Origin: Neurospora tetraspora
Taxonomy: Eukaryota; Ascomycota; Sordariomycetes; Sordariales; Sordariaceae
DNA: 64,000 nucleotides
Direction: 5' to 3'
Assembly (NCBI RefSeq): GCF_033439725.1
Contig: NW_026944387.1
Location: 1,116,001-1,180,000, forward strand
This document shows, in pieces, positions 10,814 to 24,826 of this stretch. Position 1 is the stretch's first letter. Each line of letters begins with the position of its first letter. The notes under the pieces are model-generated. The model saw nothing but the letters and a program-made list of their open reading frames with translations, ran no database searches and was not told the DNA's origin. Both the position numbers and the translations under genes were made by a program.

Positions 10814-13800
10814 GGTTGTTGAAGGTTTCAGGTTTGGTGTTGAAGGTGATGCTGGCGATCGGACCTCAGACTTCAGGCCTCGAGAATGCTGGAGCTAGCA
10901 ACGGAAACTTGGGTGGGTTGGAATATCTAGAAATCGCTGACGTGGTGCGGTGACGCTGCTGCGGAATCGGAGCTTGGATCCTAGCACAAGAACCCTATTG
11001 CCAAACTTTTTTTTTCTCCTCCCCCAAAACTGGTTATGTGTGACTGGTGGCGGAATCACGGCCAGTACTTTCGCGTCCTGTATCTGCGACTCGGTTCCCT
11101 GAAGTTGTTGCGCCGGAGCTGGTACTCGGAGTTGTATGTATGTCGGTGGTTTGCTGCTCAGGGGCGACAAAGTGCAGACTCGATCGGGGAGCTATCGATG
11201 GTAGTGTACGGTTGCAGGCGATTGATGTAAGTGCGGTCGAGACTCCCGGGTAATGCGCCCTCTATAATTGGGGTGGTCCAGTGCACTGATGTGAGCTCTC
11301 GCTTCGGGGGATGGGCACCTGGAAAAATTCTTTGAAGTGGAAAAAAGATGTCGAAACACGCAAACTCTCAAATGCTCATGCCAATGCGCTTGGGTATAGG
11401 TCGACGGGAAATGGGGGGGAAATAAGACCAAAAAAAAAGTTGGGAAAGCAAAAGATGCCGATGACTCCGGTGAAGAAACAAGCATATAAAGATGGCAGAT
11501 AGGACCAGGCAAGGTGGGCTTGGAGTGGAGATTTGACCCAAGTTCGTGTATAAGTCGCGGGCGCGAGAGCGACGGTGGGCGACGGTGGGCTAGTGCGGTG
11601 GGCGGAAAGGTGACGGGGCCCTGGGGGGTTGCCCGACCGGGGACTCCAACGGGGACCGACTGGAAATTGGCGGGCGTAAGTGGGGCTCCTAGTACATGGG
11701 ACACCACTGCTTGCCTGCAATCCTGCTGCAACCTCACGGGATGATGTCGGGAGGGTTCGCCTTGTACTCCGGGCCTGGGGGGGATCTCGGCTGAGCTGCA
11801 CTGTTTGGGGGACCAACCTGGAGACCAACCCGGAGACTGGAGTCGGGGTGGGGTGAAGATTGCTGACTGTATTCGCGTAGTAAGATGTACGGTATGTTTC
11901 GATGTAATTTTCCCAGCTCAAGATATCCGGGTCGGCGACTCGACAGTACAGCTTGTCTGGCTGAAGACTTGCTCGAGTGGACGTTCAAGTCAATCGAGAT
12001 GTTGCGGCAACCGGGCGACAGGTCAAGCACACTTCCTGATTTCCAGACAGATCAAGGTAGGTAGGTCTGTACGTCGGATAGGTGTCTTAACCGCCAAGGT
12101 GAGGTGAGGTGAGACGCCGCTCTCATTGGGAAACGCAAAGGGGCAAAGAGAGGAACGTGAGAGCAGAAAAGAGGAGAGTAAGGTATCCCAAGGTCGGCAA
12201 CCGACGGGCAAGAGGGTGGTCCGGTCTTTTTAAGGTCTCCCTGTCCCCTCCGATATGGGGATATGGGGGCTCGGGGAATGCCACTTTTACCTGGAGAGGA
12301 GGCATGGGCCACGGCGGGATAGGAACGGCCGAAGAGAGATCATGATGAATGGATCGCTGCCCGTGCTGCCCATGCTGCTGATGAACCACACACTCACTGC
12401 GTGCAGTCACTGGCAGACTGGCACTGCATCCCGTCGTCCATTCCTGGGCATTGTGGGATGGGCTGCCCCTGCCGTCTGGGGTGGGCTATGGTCGAAATAA
12501 GGCTAGCAAATGTTGCAGAACATGGAGATATGATGGAACAGATCAAAGCCGGCATGCTCATCCATCAATTGGAAGGGAAGCAAGACCCCAAGCCGGGAAC
12601 ACCAGGCGAGCCCGGGGTGAAGTGACGAAACGGGAGCTGCCAGATCGGGATGCTAGGAGAGCAGGTGCAGTCCGGGTGTGGTGGGCTTGATTCCTTCCAG
12701 TTGAACCTTTGACCGCAGCTGCACAGGTTGCACAAGTTGCAGAGGAAGTCGCAGTGACTATGATGCTCGCATGAGGTACAAAGCTCCGGGCTCAGGGCAA
12801 GAAGGTGGTAGGTACCTGCCTATATGATCAAGGTAAGCTGTAGAGGTAAGCTTCAACTCCGAGTCCATCCTTGATTATGATGACCTAGAAAAAGTCCTCG
12901 CATTACAACCACATGGAGCCCCAGACCCGACGGTGGGCATGGGAGGTTGCCCCGTTGGAAGTTACACTGCACGCTTCACTCAGGCACGAGTTCTGTCACA
13001 GTCAGATCTCACCCGTAGGTTGTCTGTTACAAGACAATTGTCTTGATAGACGGGAGACACACAATTCCAACGCGAGCTGAAGGCAATATGAGCGGCGACA
13101 TAGGGAAGAACCTGGAAAGACCGAGACGAGAAGACGAGTACGTACCTGCCTTGGGGGTGGTCATTGAGACAGGCAATCACAACCTCGGGCTTTGTTGTAT
13201 CATGGAAATGATGAAAGCATGGCAGGCGCGGCGCGGCGGGCCCAGCATCAAGGGTCGGGCATTCCCCCTTTGAAAGCTGTTGGCAGGCGCATGTGGCAGG
13301 TTCGGAGCAGAGCGGGATGGAAATCGCAAGCCCGGGCAGCCATCTCCAAGCCATCATCATTGATGTCGCCTGCCATCCGTCCTTCATCCCACATTCCGCA
13401 CCATAGACTCATGCGAGATGTCTTCATTGGACCCCCATATTCATGTCTTGATATCAGTCGCATTTTACGCAGCTTGCCCCCGGATCCAGTGCTATTCCCA
13501 CAGATCGGTGATGAGCTGAGCGTGGGGAAACTGGATTGCTTGCACCGCCTCACAAGTCGAAACGTCGCTTCCTCTCATGCTTCTGTCGGCCCTGGCTGGT
13601 TCTTTCTGAAGACGGTGCGATGATGGTTCGAAAGTGGGTAAGGTAGCCTTAGTAGGTACGATGAGCCCCAACTCGGCTCCTTCCTGGTTCGGGACAGTCT
13701 CTGGTTGAGGAAATGGAAGGAGGGTCGTGATCGCACGTGTGTAATGACAGGAGCAAGCCCATGGAGGAAAGGATGCCCGGATATACGGCAGCATAGTGGG

Positions 13801-16800
13801 CGGTAGTGGTTGATGCTTCTCAAGTACAGGTAAACCCTTAAAAGTTTGTTAGCGCGAGACCTGCAACATCTTCGGACAAGGCAGAGGATATGGAATTCCG
13901 GCGGTCCTATTGGTCCAACCCGAGCCAGACCCAGGGTAAGAACAACAATTGATGGTGTCCCACACACATCGCATCAAAACTTGACTCCACTTATAGCGGG
14001 CAATAACGAACCAGATGCTATTCATAGCAGGAATGCCACCTAGCATTCCTGAAAGTGGTGAAAGAGCTCTCTGCAAGTACCACGCTAACGAACTTTTCAG
14101 GGGTGACTGTATCTCCGTCGCCGGGTGCTGTGGGAATTATGGAGATGTTCTCTTCAAGTTGGCTTCCAGGGGGTCGAGTCGGCCCCATTTTGCACTGCAA
14201 GCCATCGATTCGCATCGACGAGAGCGACCTCTCATCACACAACTTCAATCTCACTTTGTTGCGCACCACCTTCCACGACAAGCGCGCGCCCAGCCTTCCC
14301 ATCCGGGCTCTTCCACCCGGCCTTTTCCACCGTCACTTTCGATTACGGGCTTATTGCATCCTCCTCACGTCCGGCCTTCCCCGGGTCTTTGCGACGAGAA
14401 GTCACCCTGCCTCCCTGCTTACTGCGGCGACATGGCAACCTCTCTCTGTCTCTACGCTTGCTGTAACCGCTCGGTCGCCTATTCAAGAGAGCGCAAATAA
14501 GGCTGGCGAGAATGGTTGAAACCGGATTGAGTTCCTACATCGAGGAAACCCCCGAATTAGGCCCGTCTTAACCCGTCCCTGGGCTGTATAATTGGCCTGT
14601 AGCCGGTGACCCTGAGGTTCGTCCTCCTTGTTGATGCTACGCCCGTCGTAGCCATGGAGCTCCTCCTCGCTTGCCCAATTCCACGCTAGAGAATCGCTAC
14701 TATATCTCCTTTGGGCCCAACAATGTGCCATGCTGGCTGATCGGATCAGAGCAACCGAAAACCAACACCTCCACAGCGCACACCCCACGACCGTCAACGG
14801 CATCGACGGGCAGCTCTGCAGCCTATATGTACAAGGATTCCCGTATTTCTACAAGGAGTCTCCGATATCTCGGCCCGTTTGCAAACGTTGCAGCATAAAG
14901 CACAACCACAACCACACGGATCCCAAGCTTCTTGAAGGTCATCCAAGGGTTGACAGGTTCCATACGACCTGACACAGGCCCTTGATACAGCCTCATCACT
15001 CCTTTTGCCGCCTGCTACGGGTTATTGAGAAAGCGGTATGTCAGGCTGAACAAGTAGACTCAAGGTGCCTAAAAAGATGGTCTCCACCAAGCTGCATCAA
15101 AAGGGGCCGACTTCTCCAGAGTTTCCCCAGATCGGTAATGACAGGGGCATCAACCACCTTGCTGACACAATTCGCCGCGTCATGGCCGACTTTATACCGC
15201 GGATGGAACGAAGAGGATCAAATCGACCAACAAACGTGGACCAGTCCAGTCTTGAGGCACCCAAAACTCCGTTCTCGTGGTCACAATTCTTTTTTGGGTG
15301 CACCTTGCCTTCTGTTGCTGTCTCGAGGTTGCTACTCTGAGAAAGAGATCGTGCCGAAGCCCGATGCATATAATCCATGATTCGTCGGGTCAGCCCGCCT
15401 TCTCCGTGAAGCATTTTACCGGCTCACACCTTGCATTCGCCTAAGAAGTAGCCAAGGCGAATGCGAATTTATCCTCCATAATTCGTTTGATTCCTACTAT
15501 CCAGTCATTTCGTGCTGTTGAAAAGATGGGATTATTCTGCCGTCTCAAGTCAGCTCCTACATCACGAGTCTGTCCACTTGGGTTCGTTGAGCTACTGCCG
15601 GTGCTCGCTGTTTCACTGCCCTCATAATGGATCGAGAGTCACACGGCGCATCAGTAATTGGCAGTCGAGTAGTACTCGCCAGGCTCAACCTTGTTTTTCG
15701 GTATAAATGCCAGCATCAACTAGACATCATGTGAAATGTCAGAATACATCGACCGCCTGACCTCAGATTGATGGTAGCACCAAAATGATATATCACGTCT
15801 CATGGGGGATTCGTTTAACGAGTGAAGATGCAATACGGTAGTATCACGTATTACCTTCCTGGGCACAGGAATGATCGTGTCGGGATAACCTTCTGACACT
15901 ATGCAAACCCCCTCATACCGTTTTGATATGCCATCCACGGGGGTGTAAATGTGGCCAAAACCATGTATGCTTCCTTTGCATCGGACTGTTGGAGGTGACA
16001 GAAATGCTGTGTCTGTCTCTGTTGCTGTCTGGATAAGCATAGGTTGAAGGTAAATTCGTTTCCCGTTCAACAAGGCAGGTGTGTACCCCTTATTGCCAAG
16101 CAGCAGTGTCATCTCACTGATATGCTATATAGCATGCCGAAAATTGGACGGGTGATCACAAGGCAATCGGGTTGTGCAACCAACCGGTTGATACACTGTC
16201 GTTTTCTGCAATTGTTCTAGAAGACCCGGACCCCAATCCCATACTCGGCACTCTCTCCAGGCCATGTGCTTTCGTTTCGGGGTTCAGAAGTTCGGGGCGA
16301 TGCGGAAAGGACAAGTGATGGCGGGGAGGGCGGCAAGATTCCACACACATGTGCCATTTCCATTCAATTTCGCCAGGCGACAGATCAGAGAATGCTTATG
16401 ATTCCTCGTCGAGCTCGGGTTTTCACCCTCATCGGCGCTTGTAGACTCAGCGCATCACATCGAGCCTTGACGAGGAGGTCAAGCCCGAAGTTGCTGATGT
16501 TGTTGCTGCAATGATCTGCTCAGAATTTCAAGGGTTCGTCTCGGCTTACCGGGTCAAAGGGAGCGGGGGAAGCTCTCGTCTCCTCTTCTGCATCCTCTCC
16601 AGCTCAGAAGACATCACTCGATGATGGACCACAAGGGTACGGGGAGGAAAACCAAAAGGGTTCTCTGCAGGAAGCCTCTGGACTGACTTATCGGTCGACA
16701 TAGGTGATAGCAAAGACGAGCTTTGTGTCTCTAAAGAACGCCTGAAAAGGAAGTGAGTTGCACACTCAGACTCGGACCGTCGGCAACTTACTAGTTCATG

Positions 16801-19800
16801 TGCGGTTCTTCAGGGGTGGTGGTCGGCACCTTCATGGTGGTTGGCCCCCAAAATGACGTTATTCTCACTCTTCGGAGCATGGCGTGCACGCTAGAAACGG
16901 CTGCGGTGGACAAGGACTGAAGCTCCCCTCTCAAAAGTCTCGTTTACCGCGGTAGGAGTTCGTTTCCTGGGTCAATGGCTTTTGCTCTGTCTTGTCACTG
17001 GCCAGCCCTGATGCCGTGATGGTGGTGGCATCGTGGACTCGTGGTAGAGTCCCAAAAAAGAGATCATGTCGTGGTTGAAGAAGAGTGGGGTAAGGGAACA
17101 GAAGCTCGAGCCCGGGCCATGAATTCAAAGTGGAGCCCGCGTGCAACAAAAGCAGTCTCCGGCAGGCCCTTGTGCCTCTCTTCACCACCTTTTGCATCCA
17201 CCTGAATTTTCACCTTTCATAAAAACCCCCGCGTTTGACAAAGCTTCAATTTCCTCCACGCAACCAACAGCTTCTTTCTCTATCTTTCCCTCCTTCTGCT
17301 AACCCCACGACGCCAATCACGGTCATGAACTTGATCATGCTGCTGGTTTCTTGACGATCGCACCGCAGACATTTTTCATTTCTTGGTGCAGCCACGGAAT
17401 TGGCAAGTCACACCGGCCCTCCGGCCTCGCCGTCTACCGAAGCACGCAAGAAGGAAGCCGCAAGCGAACAAAAGTTGCACGACCATGGGCTCGGTCGCTT
17501 GGCCCAATCATCCCCTCTCCCTCTTCGCATCTTCCTCTCTACATACACTACTCCTTTCCTATCATCGCAAAGTGCAACACCAGGTTCGGAGCATGCGCAG
17601 TGTTCACCAAAGTCCATTCAGCTCTCTCCTGCCTCGTCCTCCCCCAAGCCTTGTGACAGGTTGTTGGCGATTACCCGTCAAGCCCTGTTTGTAGCTCGTT
17701 ATAGCTGAGCTCGGCGGCGCGGGAGGGTTGAAGGGGCCAGGCTGAGGCGATATGTTCTGAGGTGAGCTGCCGCTGCAGGGACGGCTTGGCTCAGCTTCAC
17801 AGAGGTTCATGAGAGCTTCCTTGCCACTATGAATAGTGACTTACCCACTACCTTTTTTGCCAAGCAAGGTGTTCGCTTTATGCGTTCGTCTACACATCTA
17901 CATCTCAACTGGTTGACGTTGATGTCTAAGCTCAATGGCTAGATTAACATATTTCAAACCCAATGCTGGGCGCCCGTGTTGACCGTCTCGTCTTGAGCTT
18001 CACATGATATGCGGGAATCAGTGGAGGTTACATACTATACCCCAATCAACAACGTCTGTTGTTGTGTGGTAGATGGTACCTTTGTTCTTCTGGGGGAGTT
18101 GATGAGGGGAACCTACCTCGCCGGTCTAGATGTTCGCGGATCATGGTGCCATTCATGGTCTGTCAACCGGACAAAGGGGAAGGTAGCCAGCATCATGAAC
18201 CATTCAACTGGGAGCTGTGGTGGTGGTGGTGTGTACCCCTCTTTTGTCTCCCTGTCCATAACTCCTTTTCCTCCCCTCACCCACGTAAACGTGCAGGATG
18301 TTTTCTGCAAATTGTAAAAGCAACGGGGTTGTATCGGTATTGGTGCTGATGGTGACAACTGAGAGAACCTAAAAACCGCCCGTGGTTCGTTCCATTTGGC
18401 GTTTGAATGGTTGCATCTGATTACCTATCTACCTCCATGCTGTCTCAACCACACACACTTTCAGTTGCACTACCCACACCATTACCAGCTATGCTCTTCG
18501 TAAACGTCATGCAACATGCTACCAAAAAAGTTCTGGAAAGTCATTGTTCCCGAAACGCATGTACCATCTACACCACACACCCCGGGCCCTATCCAGCCCA
18601 TCTAGCCCCATTCCCATCAATCAGACAACCGACTGCCGCTGTCTTGTACTTCTCGAGAGAGAGTCGGCTTGCCGATTTCAGGTCGGACGGACATCCCGCC
18701 GTGTGTACCCGTACCGTACTCGCCCTACTCATGCCTGCCGCCCCCGTGTGCCGCCCGTGTGCGGTGGTGCCTGCCAATGTTCTGTTTCTGTGTCACGTCA
18801 TTGTCATTGTCATTGAGGACGGTTGTTGACTTGTCGAGGCGGGACCGGAAGGGTAGTAGTACATGCCTCACCTACCTACTACCTCACCGTCGATTGACAC
18901 TTTGACACTATTAGCGGATTAGGACGGCTCCTGCTTTCAGCACTTGGACCGGACCTAAACTAGACATCAGAGGCTGAGAAGCTAGAGCAAGTACATGACA
19001 GATAGCATCATGCAAGCCTCAGGTGAGGTTGAAATTAAACTTCTTCCCCTTTTGATAGTCCGCTCTCCTTAGCCTACTGCGGCGTCTTAGCGTCAACTCC
19101 TTATTGTCAATGCCCGCCGATACCCGGCCGCCGGTCGGCGGTCGGTAGGTAGCCATGCCTTGCGGGCCACAGTTATCTATCCAAGAGACGTTGTGCGCCG
19201 CGGCTGTCTCCTCCTGGCGCATGGAAAGAAAGATAGGTGGAGACGGGACACAAACCCAATCTCCCCTCGGAGTTCGGCAATCCTTCATCCACCACGACAT
19301 ACCAAACAACAGCACGTTGTGACACTTCCGGTCCCGGCGCCGGTTTCCGGCCTCCGGAGGGAGCTCTCTCTACTGTCGTTGCGGTGCGGCTGGGGCGGCC
19401 GGACTCAGATTCAGGTGAGATGAGACAGTCCGATCCGCCACCTGTGAGCCCGATCACCACACGCCAGGTTGGCATGGAGTGATCGTCACCTTTTGGGAAG
19501 GAATTGGGTAGGACTGGGTAGGACAGGAGGATACTGCCGTCAAAAGGGCATGGCACATGGGCGTGGACGACAGGTTGTGTTGTGTATGCGGTGGGCTATG
19601 CTGTGTAAGGCTTCGAGAAGGGGAGGACAGGAGGATGTGGACGACTTCTGTTACACTTATACACGTGGTCTTGGGTTACATACCGACTTGTCGTCGTTTC
19701 GACACGCGGAAATGGCAGAGGAAGGGCACAGAGAGAGGCATAGAAAGAAAGGGGTTCTAGAACTCGTGGTGGTGGTGAGCGTATGGGAGGTTACCAGACG

Positions 19801-21760
19801 GGACTGGGACGAGATACAAGCAAAGCCCTTTTGTGCCACTGTGTTTGTCAACATCGTTCAACAACCGTCTCTGTGGTTAGGAGTCTGGTTGTCTCTGGAC
19901 GACGGAAGGGTAGGGAAACGAAGAGGAGCACATACATCCACTGCCTGTGATTTGTTTACTTTCATTTCACTGCTTTCTAGTTCTATCCACATGCCAATTG
20001 CCGTCTGTCGTATTTCACTTACACTGCGGCTGACACGGCGTTGCCGTACTTCCCTTTTGGACCCCTTTTTTGTTCCAGTTCGGCTGGCTTGCCGAGTTGT
20101 AAGACGTGATGCATGTATGGAACTTCCATGTTTATCAGCTTTCATTAGATTTACATGCTTATACGCATCTTCGGTGTTTTCAAATGATAGACAATAGATG
20201 CATTCTTCATCAAGTCTTGTTGAAGATTCACTTTGAGAACGATACTTTCCCTTATCCATGATTGATTACGACGTCCGTTACAGGATCGGATGTTCCCGTC
20301 TGCTTAAAAACCGGTGTGACGAATATCAGACAGGTAGTAGTAGGTATGTTGACAACCGAAATCTCTACTATTGATATAGGTCTTCAGGTTTGCGCAATCT
20401 CCCTGACCTTGGAACTGAAGTTCAGATCTCATCCGAAAGGCCTGCTAACAGATCGAGCAAGTCATGCTCGGACTCTCAAGTTTTGCGACCTCTTTGTCAA
20501 GTGTGAAGAGAAGACAACATGCAAAGCTTCAAGATGTATTTCGAAGCCTCCAAGACATACCTGGTAGATCACCAACCCTGTCTCAGATCTGCCGTGGTCC
20601 TGTATCATGTTAAGTGAAGCAGGCGCACCACAGCAGACGGTTAGAAGTTGATAGCATGTCAAGGAAAATGCCACCTGGATATGTCTTAGACAGTATATCT
20701 ATGCAACCACTCACATTGTGTGTGCTTCAACGGTCATGAAGGGTTCCGTGATGACGACAAGGGCGTAACGAAGCAGAGCCGCCTACGGCACCATGGAGGG
20801 CACCCAACATCAAGTCCAACAACCACACCGGTGCATAGGCGTTCTGAATGCTACCGTCCAAAACCAGACGGGACCTACCGCTCGGCCGCTGTATCCGTCG
20901 CTAAAACAAGTCTCACAGGACTTCGCAGCATCAGCTTCCGTCAAGTCCCAGAGATTCAAGAATAGCTCGTCGTTTGTCCCGTTTAAATAACTCTAGGCAC
21001 CGGGTCGCGACCCGACGTTCCGGGGTACGTAATCCGGGGGTCGGGTTTAACTGCGTGTGGGTTGCCATGCTGATTACTTGCATGGCTTGTCGCGCGGATC
21101 CACGGGATGTGCATGCTGTAAGGAACAGAAAAGCTTCGTCGTATAATGTAGCCCGGAAGATTGACCGAAGGAGACAGAAAAGGTCATGAGATCCGTACTG
21201 TAAAACGCGACAGTGTGAGGTTGTTGAAAGGTTGAAAAGTGTGTGTGATTGTGCAGGAGGTTGAGTTGCGGTTGACCAGTGGTGAAGATTGGAGAAGATG
21301 CCGTGCATGCTGTGAGGGTTAGGTGTGGGGAAAATGGTGTGCTGTAGACCAGGGTTTTACCAGGGTGTTCTCCGGGGTTAACCGTGGGATGGTTCCTGCC
21401 AAGAAATGGTGTCCAACTCCGCTTTCGCAGCTGCCGTTCCAGGCCGTCTTCTCCGCACAATGACAATTGCCGATTGCGTCATTCATCATTCCAACCAACA
21501 ACGCTGAGCCGAGGTCAGACTGCTGGTCACCGTTTACCACCACCATCATTCACCGTGAGACCCAAACATCACCGGCACTACCTATCAACAAGAAGTACTT
21601 CTGAGATATCAACTGGCTTTAGGCGATTGACAATCCAAAATCTCATTTGCCAAGCATTTTGAAGAGGCGCTTATTCGACGCGGAAGTCGCCAAGACCACT
21701 GTAGATAGCCTCGGTTCTCGTTCGTTCGGAGACACTGCGTTCGAATTCGTAAGCGACATC
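10814..21760. other. 11-kb gene-poor region between divergent genes
   Basis: No convincing gene is visible. The flanking genes (copper fist, minus; 2-dehydropantoate 2-reductase, plus) diverge, so this is shared upstream DNA. The longest open frame, 242 codons at 19469-20197 plus, is rich in Cys, Arg and Trp with no domain, and I regard it as chance. Small local features include GGTGA-type pentamer repeats near 12099-12113, a GC-rich inverted patch near 19127-19150 and a 14-bp perfect palindrome at 21001-21014. I see no transposon ends, no AT-rich RIP-like block and no tRNA. Confidence 0.55.
21001..21014. repeat. Perfect 14-bp palindrome CGGGTCGCGACCCG
   Basis: The sequence equals its own reverse complement over 14 bp and lies about 750 bp upstream of the 2-dehydropantoate 2-reductase start codon. 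CGG...CCG palindromes of this kind are common binding sites for Zn2Cys6 regulators, but no regulator is implied by the sequence alone. Confidence 0.5.
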
Positions 21761-23176
21761 ATGCCCGAAACTATCAAGCGATATCCTGACCCGGACAAGT
21801 GAGTGCAATTTTTGAATACCTCATAATCGAATTTATGACTGACAACCGTGTAGGCCTGTCCACATTATCTTTGTGGGAGCTGGTGCCGTCGGTTGTTTCT
21901 ATGCGTCGAGGCTGCATCATGTAGGTTCATCCCGGTTTGTTTACTTTACCTCTCACAAGTCAGGGGTGAAACATAACTTGGCTCCTCATCATCCATCATC
22001 ACTCATTCTTACCGTACTCACCGTTACCTACGGATTCTAACGCCTCTCTACCAGCCCTCCAAAAACATCCACGTCTCCCTCATCGCCCGTTCCAACTACA
22101 AAGCCCTGCTAGACAACGGCGTCAAACTACAAACCCACTCCTTCGGCGACTACACTTTCACTCCGCACGCCGTCTTCCCCAACGTCGCCGCCGCCGCCTC
22201 CGCCCCTGTTCAACAATGGGACTACGTCATCGTAACCACCAAAGCGCTGCCCGACCGCGGTGACGACTCGGCCCTCATCGCCCCGCTCATCGGTCCCAAC
22301 TCGTGCATCGTCCTGATCCAAAACGGCGTTGGCGTCGAAGCGCCCTACCGCACCCGCTTCCCTTCGACGCCCATCATCAGCGCCGTCACCGTCGTCTCGG
22401 CCGAGCAAATCAGCCTCGGCGTGATCCGGCAGAACCGGTGGACGCGCATCCACCTCGGTCCGTACTCTAACTCCGCTAGCTTTGATACTAGCACGCCTGC
22501 TACCAAAGACCGTGAAGCCCCTTCTGCCACTCCCAAAGGTGAAACAGGCGGTTTAACACCCACCGGCTCCTCCCCCTCTCCCTCCTCATCTGCGCCATCC
22601 CCATCCCCATCCCACACCCTCACCCCCACCGACCTCGCCCTCCAACAAAAAGGCCACGACCTCGCCGCCCGCCTAACATCCTACCTCGTCCACCTCGGCT
22701 CAATCCGCGACGCCCACCTCTCGTCCGAATCCCACCTCCAACTAATCCGGTGGCACAAACTCTGCATCAACGCCGCCTTCAACCCGTGCTCCGTCCTTTC
22801 CGGGGGGCTTGGCAACGCCGAGATGGTTCGGGACCTCGAACTCCGCCTCTTTTTGTCCAGCATAATGTACGAGATCTGGGATGCCGCTCCCCTTATCCTC
22901 GGTCTACCGAAAGGTGAAGGGTTCGATAAAGATCCCAAGGGGTTTGCGGCGCCGGAGAAGATCTTGAAGAGTACGGAGAGGAATGTGGGATCTAAGCCGA
23001 GTATGTTGTTGGATTGGGAGGCGGGGAGGCCGCTGGAGCTGGAGGTTATTGTGGGGAATCCGGTGAGGATTGCGAGGGGACGGGGGGTGGAGATGCCGAG
23101 GTTGCAGGGGGTTTATGCGCTTTTGAGGAGTATGCAGGGTGTTAGGGAGAGGAGGAAGAGGGAGGGGAAGTTGTGA
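21761..23176 (+). CDS. 2-dehydropantoate 2-reductase (ketopantoate reductase, PanE/ApbA family)
   Basis: Exons 21761-21798, 21854-21920 and 22055-23176 encode 408 residues. Introns are 55 nt (GTGAGT...TAG) and 134 nt (GTAGGT...CAG, branch CTAAC). The family reaction reduces 2-dehydropantoate to pantoate with NADPH in pantothenate and coenzyme A synthesis. The N-terminus carries the dinucleotide-binding motif FVGAGAVGCFYASRL within residues 18-33, the middle has VTTKAL, and IVLIQNGVGVE is the family motif near the substrate site. The C-terminal half contains KLCINAAFNPCSVLSG, matching the K-x-x-x-N helix of the ApbA C-terminal domain, with catalytic Lys and Asn in place. A Ser/Pro/Thr-rich insert at about bases 22470-22630 is longer than in bacterial PanE and is probably a disordered loop. 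Many fungi have several PanE-like paralogues, so the physiological substrate may differ. Confidence 0.88.
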
Positions 23177-24797
23177 ATGGGCGAATGGTGGTTGGGGGTG
23201 AGGAAAAGGGAGGTTGTGGCTTGTGAGTGAGGAAAAGGATGTGGAGGTGAGAGGTGGGTTGACGGGTTGAGCGAGCGAGCGAGCGAGCATTGTTACTGCT
23301 CTTTGGCGATAGTTCAGGTTCGGGAGTAAAGGATTTGGATGGTGGCATGTAGAGACTGGTAGTTCACAGTAGTATATCAGGATACGGTAGAAGATGGAGT
23401 AGAAAACATGTTGGTCCTAACTCTCACTGTGTTGAGAAGACCTCTGGTGGTTGGTCTTGCCTGTCCATCGGGCATTTTGAGCTTTGCTATTGTACTCTTA
23501 TGAGGCGACTCAAGTGAGACTTAGCAGCGTGACATTCAACATGAGAAACAAGGTATCGAGACCAAACGCCTGTGATCTGTCCTACCACTTTAAGGGGAAT
23601 TTCTACAGAAACGTTCGCCTCAAGAACTCCCTACATGCACGATAGGAATCCTGATCCCACCCGGACCCAGCTCGTCCGTGACATGAAAGAGTTTATTGTT
23701 TTTCATTGCCTCTTTATCGCGTACTTCTTGTCGGCGACATGGCCGGATTTGGTACCTAGGGTTGGGCGAAATTTCTTACTTGAACAGACGGAATCATTGA
23801 AGGACTAGAGTTTGGGCCGCTGATGGCGTCCAATTCGGTGTACTGTCCCGTAACCCGGAATATGCCCTCATCGAAGTATGGAATAACCATGATCTGCATA
23901 CCTACCCGGTCCCTCTTCCGACGTCGTAGTCCTCGAATAACGTCAGCAGGACATTATCCCACCAAGCCAGTGAAGTTGACCCCAGGGGTCGCCAAACCAT
24001 AACTCGAAGGCCCGGAGTTACCTTACCTATTAAGCCGTAGTCAGGGCTTCTTCTGAGACCGAGTTCCTCTATATAGACAGTTCAAGTGACTGCCTGTATA
24101 TTGGGATATACGAAGGGGAGACGCAGAGACACCGGGCTGATGCGATGTGACTGGGAGTAAGGTGAGCAGGCGACCCGCACACATGCCAACGGTTGAGTTG
24201 AAGGGCAAAGGAGTAAATGATCCGTACTCAGCAGCGAAAGACGCACACATGAAGGTTTAAGAGGGAGGCCGACGCTGTTTTGGTTAGTGGTCCAGGTCTC
24301 GGTGCGCGAAGGAGGAGGTTGTCAAGATTGTTAATAGCAGTACTGAAAGAAATGGTGAAACCGGTTGTGGCGATGGTGCTGTGAGCGTTCACAGCTACCA
24401 ATTCTTGATCGAGATACATTATCTCCCAACCTCCATCGATTGTGTATCCCACAATTGAATCGGTAACCAAACTCATCGAGCTCAGTGCCTCCACGCTCCA
24501 GAAAGTCCAAAAACCGTTGTTCATCTATGGCAGTCATCCGATCCTGATAGTCACAGTCTTGTGAGATGGCGCCATGTGTGCTGGTGCTGTCTGGACAAGT
24601 ACCCACGATGCAAGTGTGCGGTAATACTATCGCTGCATCTATCCCCGGCGCCGCTTCCCTCGTCAAAGAGGCCATTACTAGCCTCGCTGCTGTGGAATGG
24701 AACTATCGAGAATGAAGCCACTCGCTCCAGAATCTCCTTCATCAGGCCTGAACGTCCCGTCCTAAGACAGACTCAATAGCTCTCTCTCTCTCTGCTT
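23177..24797. other. Intergenic DNA between the reductase and the 5S rRNA gene
   Basis: The left part is presumably the 3' UTR of the reductase gene and includes a short GAGC repeat near 23271-23288. Short open frames on both strands have no family motif. A CT dinucleotide run at 24780-24793 ends just before the 5S promoter. I see no further gene. Confidence 0.55.
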
Positions 24798-24802
24798 TAT
24801 AG
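24798..24802 (+). promoter_or_regulatory. TATA element of the 5S rRNA gene
   Basis: TATAG lies at -29 to -25 relative to the first base of the 5S sequence. Neurospora 5S genes are known to need a TATA box at this spacing in addition to their internal control region, so the position supports a functional gene. Confidence 0.7.
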
Positions 24803-24826
24803 CCCCCAGCTTCAGATCAAATACAC

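Noticed and set aside
19469-20197. 242-codon plus-strand open frame
   Set aside because: Composition is rich in Cys, Arg, Trp and Val with no domain or periodicity, other strands and frames are open too, and no splice or start context stands out. Treated as chance.
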